Shown here piece after piece: positions 55,382 to 64,000 of a stretch of DNA of 64,000 nucleotides. The stretch is taken from contig NMRB01001497.1 of NCBI GenBank assembly GCA_002633025.1, positions 7,762 through 71,761 of the forward strand, given 5' to 3'. The DNA is from Notospermus geniculatus (Eukaryota > Nemertea > Pilidiophora > Heteronemertea > Lineidae). Every line of letters begins with the position of its first letter. Positions within the stretch are counted from its first letter, which is position 1. Position numbers and translations under genes: made by a program. The notes beneath the pieces were generated by a model. The model was not told the DNA's origin and made no database searches. It was given only the letters and a program-made list of their open reading frames with translations.

Positions 55382-55802
55382 GATGGCGGATTGATCGTGC
55401 CATCCGGGCATTTCAAGTGTGGCGTGATAATGGAGGAATTAGATTGAGTACATGTATAATTCCCCCATGGTCCCGTGGACTCACACGTTAGGAGGTATGT
55501 TGACTCCTGGGCAAGGGAAAATGAATAGACTATCATGACCAGCACCGAAAGGACACGACAGACCCTTGACAAACGAGGCCCCCACTTCAAAATACGTTTC
55601 CCCCAACACCCAATAGTTACAGAACTCAATAAAAAGAGAAACATACAAAATAAAATGACTGCCGCGAAATAAGCCGTGAGGGAGTTTGGAATGCCAAAGC
55701 CCTGGAAGATCCCAACAATTGTCAACGGTATCATCAGCAACACGATGAATATGTTCAGTCGATGAATGCATGAATTCGCAGAGGCTCTCCTTCGGAGGAG
55801 TT

Positions 55803-56036
55803 GGGCATGCAGCGGGTTATCGACGCTCCCGTTTCGCCGAGATCGCGGGCCAACGAGACGCGGCGGCTCGCGCCCGAGTCTTCCCGCTTCCTCGTCAAGG
55901 TCTCGCCCCCGGTCTCGTCGGGCATGCAGCAGGTTATCGACGCTCCCGTTTCGCCGAGATCGCGGGCCAACGAGACGCGGCGGCTCGCGCCCGAGTCTTC
56001 CCGCTTCCTCGTCAAGGTCTCGCCCCCGGCCCCGCC
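55803..56036 (-). repeat. 117-bp tandem duplication inside the copy 2 frame
   Basis: Two adjacent copies (55803-55919 and 55920-56036), nearly identical, adding 39 codons of the GRDLDEEAGRLGRE / VGPRSRRNGSVDN segment. Present once in copy 1, so it arose after the gene duplication. Confidence 0.9.
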
Positions 56037-57490
56037 CGAGGAGTCGGCTTTGCTCGTCTGACGTCACATCCGGCGCGGTTTCGTCTCCCGCGTTTTGCCG
56101 CTGTCGCCGCAGCATCTGCTCGAAGAAGTCCAAGAATCCATCCTCGTCTGATGTCTGCCCGTCTTCTTGCGTCCCCGGTTCGTCGGAGAGTGCCCCGTGC
56201 CTCAATTCAGACGCATAATATGACGGCGGAGGGGCGTGGTTGGGAATAAAGGCATTTTGCGGCCCGTGAATACTGACGATGTCCTCGTATGGTGGCGGTT
56301 CGTCTTGCGAGAGCGGCCCCTGAACATCCGCCATGATGTGCACAGCAAATTGTGTATAGGCCCTATATCAGAAAAAAGGCGTCCAAACTGTCCATAGGCC
56401 TATGTGTATAATGTTCAATATGTCATGCACTTTGTCTGTTCATGAGACAAGGTCCGTTATCTGCAATGATCAGTCGCAATTATTTCATTGTCAGGACTGT
56501 TCAGATTAGCATGACAACCTGCAATATTGTTCTAGAACACAGTGTCCTGTTCCATCCATTGAATCCATGAGACAGGGCGGGGCTAGGACTACACGAACAA
56601 ATTCTGTGCCATCCGCGATCTCAACACTAAGATAAAGTTGGTCCATTTGTTATTGTCGGTGTAGCCGATCTGTCACGACCTATCTCCGTCAGCTGCGCGG
56701 CAGACGATACAGCTTTTCACCATACAGGAAATAAGATGAGAAAGTCCGAATCAACAATAATCAGAATCAGAATATCAACCCCGTGACGTCACATCCGCTG
56801 GTGGCCTGCCATTTTTTTTTGGAATCCCCAGCTGGTATCGGATATCCAAGTAGGACTTCATTCAGTTCTTTCTCTTTCAGTCGGGAAACAACCGCCCGTG
56901 TCTCAGAAAACAGTGAACGTCTGCTTCTTTAAATTACGACAAAAACACAACTCCGATGCAGGAACTGAAGCGAAAGAAATGTTACATGTCACGTAGGCCT
57001 ATCGATCCCCGGGCTTGTCCCAGGTTGTTCTACTCCTGACGTCAATTCCGGTCTTGTGAAGTGGTTATTCCCAAAACAAATCTCATAATCGATAGAAGTC
57101 ATGACCCAACCAATCACAAACTTTTTTATCATCTCGTGTTCGTGGTGAAAGGCCTCAAGCGTTTATCAGTCACATGGACGACATTTCGCAACGCTTTGGC
57201 CGAAGTTCACAAAGTTCAGGCCTAGGCCTAAGGCACGTGCAGGCTAGGCCTCATGAAATACATCGACAAATAAATAAAGTTTTCGAAGACGCCCCTAGAC
57301 CTATTTCTAAAGACATGCGAATGACAATCATGCTTGGTCCATGCCAGTTTTATTTTTTTTTGGGGGGGGGGGGNATTTGTCATGATGCGACGTCATGCAG
57401 ATGATACACAATTTGGAGGTGTTTTTTGGCTGCAAAGCGGGACCCATTAAGCCCCCATTATTCAGTAAGCTCTAACGCCACAGGACTACC

Positions 57491-57600
57491 ATCTTCCCGC
57501 AGCAGGGGTTTTTACCTCGCTCCTTTTCATCCACTCACACAAACCTTTGTGTGCGAGTGTATGAAGAGGAACGAGGCCAAAGCCCTGCTGTGGGAGGATG
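57491..57600. mobile_element. 110-bp inverted-repeat element with 10-bp target duplication
   Basis: Exactly flanked by CAGGACTACC (57481-57490, 57601-57610). Ends ATCTTCCCGCAGCAGGG and the complement of CCCTGCTGTGGGAGGATG; almost the whole element folds back around the CACACAAACCTTTGTGTG centre. Confidence 0.85.
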
Positions 57601-57984
57601 CAGGACTACCGATATTGATGGCACGGATATTGACAACATCGCCGAAATAGTCATAATCTTGAAAATAGATATCGTTTCTTTAATCACCGTTCATATCATT
57701 ATATCCAACATAAAGCACAAAAAACCACACACAAAATGATAGTAAAAGTAAAGTTTTCTCAGAATTTCGCAAAAAGTTTATACTTTTACTTTCATAATCG
57801 TCATTCTTATTTACAAAAGCAATTGTTTTGAATATATCGGTCACCAACCGGTGACAAAGATAATCTCTTGCTTCCGGTGGTGACTCATTGCTTCGAATAT
57901 CCAAACGAGGCCATCTCATCTCTAAATCATAAAGAAGAGAAGTTGTCGTCTTTTACTTGTGAGTGCGTCAGATCCCCACCCATC

Positions 57985-58190
57985 CACAATCCATGGGGCC
58001 GAAGGCAGACTGGTCCCTGCCCAAGTAGCTCCGCAAAATACGTATACAGTTGAAGGCAGACTGCCCAAGTTACCTCCGCTAAAATAGTTGAAGGCAGACT
58101 AGCCTCTGCCCAAGTAACCTCCGCTAAAATACGTAAAAAGTTAAAGGCAGACCTGGTCCCCTGCCCACGTAACCTCCCCTAAATACGTAT
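57985..58190. repeat. About 50-bp degenerate tandem repeat, four copies
   Basis: Unit GAAGGCAGACTGGTCCCTGC-CCAAGTNACCTCCGCTAAAATACGT. Downstream of the GH16 gene; no coding potential. Confidence 0.8.
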
Positions 58191-58889
58191 GTATATACGT
58201 AAGGTAGCGGGGCGTCGCCAGGGAGCAGACTACTGTCGTCTCGCGATCTTCTCGTGTAAAAATAATGAAAGTGGCTATTATTTATCGATCCCGGCTCGAT
58301 AAACTCTACAACCTATTATATAGGGGTTCCGCAAATGCAAATAAACACCACAAATTAAGACGTTGGGCGGCGCTGCAGTCGTCAGGATGATTTCGAGTCG
58401 TTCGTTGCCGCGCGGCGGTCAGTCATAAAGATTGCCTGGTGTTGGGCAGGAGGTCATCAACCCCCCATGCAGTTCATTTAAAGGACCACGGTATGCGATC
58501 TCTAATGGGTAATTTGACTGCCGACGTAGAGGGAGCCACCTAACGGCAACAACACGAACTACAAAAATCCATTACAAAATGTACGGAGAGAAATCGGGTC
58601 CATTCGCCGACAACGAAGTTAATCCCTTGGGTTGGAGAGTGGCGCGGTGGCGCCGGCTGTCGAGAAAAAGTGGCAATACCGGGCTCGTTTAACAACTGTC
58701 CGCTTATCTATTGTTCGGATGTACTAAGACAATAGAAACTTAATCGTAACCTAAATGTACATGTAATCGTAGGTCTATCCGGGCCCGGTATCCGGGCAAT
58801 TGCGAAAACTCTCGAAAAACGTTTGATTTGCGGATTATAAGCCGTTCATGAAATCGAAATGAGGACTGGGCCAAAGACATTGGTTGGTG

Positions 58890-61800
58890 TTACGTCACCA
58901 GAATTGCCAACATAAGTTGAAACATAAAACAAATGTACATATAAGACACGTGATTTGTAAAACTTGGACTGTCTGATGTCACTCTCGTTCCGTCATCTTC
59001 ATAAACTTTGATGCTTCTTATCTGCATTGCTGGCTCTTCCCAGCTGCTCAGCCAATCAGAGCGCTTGTTCCAAAATGATTCCATAGCCGCCCTGCGGCTG
59101 TCTGTAATGTTCCATGGCATTGGTCGAGCCCCGCCCTGATTGAGGCCGTCTGGGGGGAAATAGCCATCGGTACCGCCCACTGCGACGTTCAGGATAATGT
59201 AAAACTGAAACACAGAGTTAAAATACATGTAGGTCAAATATCACTTCACCCAAAAATTGAAGTCACATGCGTGATCTTGAGTGGTTCTTTCCTTATATAC
59301 TTGAGTTTCCCACAAATAAGAAATGTATTGTAGTATGAAACAGGTACCTTTTTGTCAAAAGGAGCCATTCTGGTGGCATTCTTCCACAAAGTTTGATTGG
59401 TGGACCAGAAGCCGCCATTTTCCATACAGTAATCCCAGAAGCTGTTAAATGGCCGAGATTTCTCGGGTGCCCTCAGTATCTCTTCGTCGTCAATAAAAAA
59501 CCTAGGGGGAAAAGAGAATAACAGAATTGTAATCCTAGAACACATTTTGCACTTTCGTGAGTGTTATCTTATCTGAAGTGTTGGTCCAAAAATCTTTTCT
59601 GCCCGGCTTTCAGTTCGACACACGCGAAGCTCTAACATGAGGAATCTGTTGTGCATCTTCGGTACAACCGCTCGCAGCGCCGCCCTGGCGGATTAAAAAG
59701 TCAAGCTGGTTCCTCATTGCAATGGCTGTGACGTCACCTCGATCTTTAGATGGCACCTCGATCTCCAGGTGGCCTGTAGACTGAAAATAGGCCTCTAGCC
59801 GTGGAGAAACCCAATAAAAATTCTGTCGTGAAATTCCTGATACAATCGCCCATCCTCTTGCCCAACTTACTTGAAACCAGATTCCGTCCATTCCATGGCA
59901 TATGTATGAAAATCGGACGTGAAATCTGCGTTCGTTTTCTTTCTGAAATTGTAAGGTAAGCCAACAATAGAAATAAAGGGTTTGTTGTCCGACAATGACT
60001 GACAGTGCGCAGATGGGCAGTTGAGCCCCCCGCCATATGCGAGTAGGTCATTTCAAAAAGTCTCTCAAAAATCCCCTCCACGAAGCAACGGGAAATGTTG
60101 GCGTTGCGCCTGCAGCACATGACGCAAATACGTATATAGTATCATCGAAGTCACGTTGGACCACCCTTCTAATGAGCCTCGTTTAGGAAACAAATAGGGG
60201 TCATATGCACAAAACATAAGTGAAAAATTTCCCTTATGTATTCTATTGTTTGGTACAATAGATTAAGGGAAATTTATACGGCGCCTATCGTCGAAACTCC
60301 AAACTCACTTCCATGTCCATGTTCCAATTTGATACTTGTCATTATACGCGGCACCGAAATGTAGCGTGCTTCCCACCGTATCCCGTCCGTAGGAGGCACC
60401 AGTTTTACTTGATTTCAGGTCAGCGTTACCTGAAAAAGTAACATGTAGGCTATGGAAGTGTAATGGTCGTCTATCCATCAACCGCACTCAGTTCACGATG
60501 GACCCAGTGCGAAAAGCGCAGTGATTGGACTCTTGTAAAACGCACTGATTGGCTGACTGAAAAGCGCACTGATTGGCTCACCGAAAAGCGCACCGTCTGA
60601 TTGGTCTCCCGAGAACTGCACTGACTGGCCTCACATTAGTGAACTACTGATTGGCCTAAAGTGCACTGATTGGCCAACTGCATGGCGGAATTTCTTGACG
60701 TCAGGCGGGTTTGGGTGAGGACACGCTATCGGGTTCGGTAGTCCATGACTACAATATGTAACCCCGGGAAATGGTGAACCAGAGGTCATAAACGATAACT
60801 GGGCCCCTATCAACGAAGTGTCCCACCGTGTAAAAAGGGGTACCTACCTCTTGATTTGAAGAGATTGATCTCGCCTGATCTCGGCCACGCCCCATATCCA
60901 TTTACCTGCGGCATCAGCCAAACAGCTGGAGTGGAACAAATATGAGATAAGAATGCGAAGATCTTACGTGGATGGCGATTGGTGGGTTTAGAGGACACGG
61001 GATGTTGAGGCGTATGTCTCTGTATGAGATAACAGGGAGGTTTCGAAATCAAACGATAAACGTAAACGTTAACGACAACGTTACTTTTGTACCGAAAATG
61101 CAATATAAAATCTGGTTAATATCTAGTACGAAAAATAACGTTGTCGTAAAGTTTACGTTTATCGTTTGATTTCGAAACCTCCCTATATTTCCCTATATTG
61201 TCGCCTGTCCCCTAGCAAAGTCGGCTGTTGACGCCAGGTGTGCGCTGACAGCGATGCGTGGAATCTTCTCGCCAGCAATGATCGCCCAATATCAAATAAT
61301 ACCAAAAACGATACCTGGCCTTATCCAGTCTCCTTTAGGTAACTTCGCAACCACCTCAAGACGACCGAACTTAAAGGTGAAACTTTTCTTTGAGTAGAGT
61401 TTAGCTGACATGATGGGCGGAATGCCATGCTTGGCCGCTTGGCGTTTGCATCCCTTGAACTGAGAGATGGTGCATCTGGCGTATAAGGCTGAAAGAAGCG
61501 AATAGTTCAAAATAAAAGTTGTTTTGTCTTGATAAAGGTTTTCGGTATCAAACGCACTTAAAGCCCCACTGTACTGAATTTGACGGTTCAAGGTGTTAGG
61601 AGAATGCAGGTACAGGTCTCATAGCCTTGTGAAGGGCCCCAAAATGCTTGCCTGGTACGTACTTCAAAGAATCAGCACCTAGTTTTCGGCAAACATCGAA
61701 AAAAAGTGCAGGCAGAGCTCTAAATGTATTCAGATGATCGTAGTGCATTTTACAACGTCGCAGGACGTAAGCACTTTGTGAATTCAACACACTGCGGCTT

Positions 61801-63786
61801 TAAGTATCTTTTGTCAATATTATTCTGCAGGGCGCGGGGGATGGAGGGGGCAAAGGGACAACTCGCACGCTTGGGGTAGCAAGAAATCAGCCCGCACCTG
61901 CCCAGGCAATGAACTAAATCATTCCGGATTCAGTACATTGTATTTCGAAAATGAATGTTTGTCTACGATAAGTGCAATATGGTATGGTCCCTCTTCCATC
62001 TTCTATTCAGAGAACTTTCACAGACTATAATTGTAGTTACTCACAATATTAAGGACAATGAAAAGGTTTATATTTAGATGCTATGATAATGATAGACGCG
62101 TATTTATTCTCTTGGCATTCCAACAATGATCATGATAACCGTCGTTGAGGAGTTTTGTAAATCGCCCCCTGAGGGAAATACTTGTAGTTCTCAGCTGTTG
62201 GGGTCATCTGGCAGGGACAGATCCAGGATTTCGGAAAGAAGGGGCACACTGTGCTAGAAACATTGAAATCTACGGTGAATTTCAATGATTTGCTCCAAAT
62301 TTCAGAATTTCACGGTCGATTTTAGATTTGTTGGCCGAAAGGGGGGGGGGCGCCCTCCCCCTGTATCCGCGCCTGAATGGTAGGCCAGGATTTCTTGAAT
62401 CTGACATTGCAGAATATTGGAGAAAGGGACCAGAATTTTTTATCGCCAGTTTGTAATGAAAGAATAGGGCGATGACGTCACACAAATTTAGAAGAGAGAC
62501 GTTTCGAAACTTCTTGTGCATGCTGACGTCATATCAGGTGACGTCACTGCACGAAGAGAGGTTCCGTCACGACTTGTGCGCGATGACGTCTAATCTGGCG
62601 ACAGTTCAGTTTACGGAGGAATCGGAGTTAAAACTCTACTCCGAAACCTGCCAGGTCAGACACTTACACTGTAAATTCATCGTCCCAGTTCTGAGAAATT
62701 CTTCCCCATAAGGCAATCCTGTCTTTGGGTTAGTGTTGTTGACCAGCAACGTCTGAAAGGAGAACGACCGAGATTGAACGGCGAATCTGGGGAATCGCAC
62801 CAAAGATAGTGTGGCACAACAGTGCGGAACAAAACGGCTTGCTGCGCGAGACAAATTAGCCGTGGTTCTACGTCCATGTCAGGCCACCAACAGCTTTAAA
62901 ATGACGCAACACAAACCCCCAGAATCTCAGGATACCTGGGGGCAAGATACCCATCGCCACATAATTTGCGCAAACTAGCGGATTATGTTGTTTTTTATTG
63001 TCACGTCTGTGGACCCAGCAAAGTCGTTCATCATCCGGACAATGGTCCGTTGGACGTGCGTTACCTCATGCTGACAACCATTATGTTTGTTTTGTGAGAT
63101 TGGATACGCCAAGTGTTGTCCAGGTGACAATGCAATGCCAACCGTCGCGTAAGATTACGTTGAAGATGAGATGCGCCTGGCATCTGATTTTGTTAAACTC
63201 AAATCACGGAATGCAATGATGACATCAAAAAAATCTCTAACAGAACAAGATATTCAACATAAAGCACAAAGAACGACACACAAAATGATATAATACGCAA
63301 ATTACGTCGTCTGCGAATTTCGTAAATTTTCGACCCCAACCGGCGGATTCTGAATCACGGGAAAGAGGGGGCACAGCCAGTGCAGATCGTGGAAAACCTC
63401 GGTCAAATTTTAACATCTTTTCAAAATTTCGAAATTTCCCGCTCAGTTTTAAAGATTTTCCACAAACTACACTAGAAGGGGCACGGGCCAGGTGTGCCCC
63501 CCCCCCCTTGGACCCGCGCCTGAGACCGGGGTCTTCCTCAAGCACTTTCTAGTAGAGATCTTTTCACTTCTGGGATCTCTACTAGAAAGTGCCTGAGGAA
63601 GACCCTGGATGGTTGGGGTCGAAAATTTGCGAAATTCGCAGACGACTTTACGTATTATATCTAACAGAACAATAAGGGCGTTTTCCCACTAGGACGACGC
63701 CCGACTCTTACCGGTTTTATAAAAAGTGTGTTGTCCTGCACATAGCTGTTGGTTTTGTCGTCCGTGTAGACTTGGAATTCATTATT
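58890..63786 (-). CDS. GH16 beta-1,3-glucan-recognition / glucanase-like protein (5' partial)
   Basis: Eight exons with GT-AG junctions and continuous phase: 63712-63786, 62668-62752, 61315-61488, 60848-60925, 60309-60429, 59871-59942, 59348-59501 and 58890-59204 (stop). They give 357 visible residues of a glycoside hydrolase 16 fold of the beta-glucan-recognition/GNBP type. Landmarks are NNEFQVYTDD and YVQDNTLFIKP in the first visible exon, FGRLEVVAKLPKGDW in the third, HTYAMEWTESGFK spanning the sixth and seventh, and FYIILNVAVGGTDGYFP in the last. The family binds beta-1,3-glucan in innate immunity or cleaves it. The catalytic consensus ExDxxE reads E130-I-N132-L-F-K135 (visible-fragment numbering), so two of three acidic residues are replaced and hydrolysis is unlikely. 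The protein ends in a hydrophobic stretch of about 17 residues after SPSFTNHVS, possibly a GPI signal. The signal peptide and any CBM39 domain lie beyond the right edge. Confidence 0.92.
60490..60680. repeat. Degenerate GCACTGATTGGC repeat
   Basis: Six CTGATTGG/GTGATTGG blocks and one CTGACTGG at irregular 22-32-base spacing, with AAAAGCGCA linkers, in a GH16 intron. ATTGG is an inverted CCAAT box. Confidence 0.75.
61033..61190. mobile_element. GGAGGTTT inverted-repeat element, second copy
   Basis: Ends GGAGGTTTCGAAATCAAACG and complement, with GATAAACGTAAACGTTAACG inside. Same family as 51960-52135; lies in the intron between the third and fourth visible GH16 exons. Confidence 0.8.
61557..61803. 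mobile_element. TAAAGCCCCACTG element, copy 3 (reversed)
   Basis: TTAAAGCCCCACTGTACTGA ... ACACACTGCGGCTTTAAG with GTCTCATAGCCTTGTGAAGG inside. In a GH16 intron. Confidence 0.8.
62211..62374. mobile_element. GCGGATCCAGGAT element in a GH16 intron
   Basis: CAGGGACAGATCCAGGATTT ... CCCTGTATCCGCGCCTGA. A CATCGTGGAAA-subtype copy lies at 63340-63522 in the next intron upstream. Confidence 0.82.
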
Positions 63787-64000
63787 CTGAGAAAAAAAAG
63801 CACAATGATGAAAAAACACACCCGCAAAGGTCTGAAGAGCGCCACCCGTGAACCATATGCATCACCCACATCTGGTAGAAGTCGCTGTGCAAGGCGCCAT
63901 GACGTCATCATCCAACAGTTCAACAACATCCGATAGGGGTCGCTGTGGAAGACGTCATGACGTCATTTTAGTATCCAACTATGCAACAACATCCGATAGA

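Larger units (their letters stand above)
54610..56334 (-). pseudogene. Four-TM PPPY protein, duplicated copy 2, interrupted by a 617-bp insertion
   Basis: Tandem paralogue of the intact gene at 52153-53109. It opens at the ATG at 56332-56334 (MADVQGPLSQDEPPPYED) and stays open to a stop at 55345-55347, giving 329 residues. It matches copy 1 through three membrane segments and the loop ending CPDGTINPPS. There a 617-bp element (54765-55381) flanked by 10-bp direct repeats breaks the frame. The remaining coding sequence (SHDQIMKR, fourth membrane segment, MINDRT, stop 54610-54612) continues in frame on the far side. As it stands the product lacks TM4 and ends in about 10 foreign residues (IVTTGSAPTSH). 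Two further differences from copy 1: an exact-period 117-bp internal duplication in the arginine/glutamate-rich region, and a longer extracellular loop with NYT and NSS glycosylation sites. It could still be expressed as a three-TM protein. Splicing out the element (possible donor ACAG/GTAGCG just inside it) is conceivable but unsupported. Confidence 0.75.
50820..56640. repeat. Tandem segmental duplication (units about 50820-53440 and 53850-56640)
   Basis: Both units begin CTTGTTCGGATAGAAAATCA and share GGTGGCGCTCGCAACTGGCACC, the four-TM gene, and the upstream block CAAATTGTGTATA...GGCGTCCAAACTGTC...CTATTTC-type sequence to the conserved CACGAACAAATTCTGTGCCATCC. They differ by later insertions: unit 1 gained the 282-bp fold-back and a GGAGGTTT element; unit 2 gained a GGATCC-ended element and the 617-bp element. 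Confidence 0.88.
56641..58889. other. Intergenic region between the four-TM copy 2 and GH16 genes
   Basis: Holds the 110-bp element at 57491-57600, an AGGCCTA cluster near 57215-57260, a fold-back around TAGTAAAAGTA/TACTTTTACTT at about 57690-57800, and tandem repeats at 57985-58190. No gene supported. The GH16 3' UTR must occupy its right end. Confidence 0.65.

Noticed and set aside
55766-56249. Arg/Ser-rich plus-strand frames of 86-159 codons
   Set aside because: Antisense to the GC-rich coding region of the four-TM copy 2 and its 117-bp duplication.
59746-60120. Minus-strand frames continuing past GH16 exons (for example CRRNANISRC, STGHLEIEVP)
   Set aside because: Intron read-through; the GH16 family sequence continues via the donor at 59870 to the exon at 59348-59501.
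1-64000. CRISPR array, bacterial operon or prophage
   Set aside because: Spliced eukaryotic genes throughout; the direct repeats are contiguous minisatellites without spacers.

Overview
The window reads as invertebrate deuterostome nuclear DNA, most likely an echinoderm or close relative. Genes have many short exons, and introns are packed with SINEs and fold-back elements. One gene is a thioredoxin/triple-NDP-kinase dynein intermediate chain of the type described from sea urchin sperm. Another is a GH16 beta-glucan-binding-type protein, a family absent from vertebrates. AGGCCTA palindromes are frequent. The species assignment is an inference and was not searched.

All genes lie on the minus strand, so the first gene in transcription order is at the right. 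(1) 58.9-63.8 kb: 3' part of a GH16 / beta-1,3-glucan-recognition-type gene, 8 exons visible, 5' end outside the window. (2) 50.8-56.6 kb: a roughly 3-kb tandem segmental duplication. Each unit carried an intronless gene for a four-transmembrane protein with a PPPY motif. The left copy (52153-53109) is intact. The right copy is cut before its fourth membrane segment by a 617-bp inserted element. (3) 31.2-50.0 kb: a complete VPS8 gene, 30 exons reconstructed with consistent splice phases, 1411 residues, ending in a RING-H2 finger. (4) 0.27-29.0 kb (about 30.0 kb with the leader): the dynein intermediate chain gene (NME8/TXNDC3/IC1 family). It has 12 core exons (thioredoxin, then three NDPK domains) followed by at least 15 small exons, all with phase 1 at both ends, encoding a low-complexity Glu/Gln-rich tail. 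The gene runs off the left edge.

The genes are functionally separate: pattern recognition or glucan binding, an unknown membrane protein, endosomal tethering (CORVET), and the ciliary outer dynein arm. They share orientation only.

The rest is intron and intergenic DNA dominated by short inverted-repeat elements, a tRNA-derived SINE family, minisatellites and one 3.5-kb fold-back element whose long arms are built from ~150-bp tandem repeats. Several insertions can be dated relative to one another, because they interrupt other elements or because a duplicated copy preserves the empty site. There is one 436-bp assembly gap (12195-12630) and seven isolated N positions.
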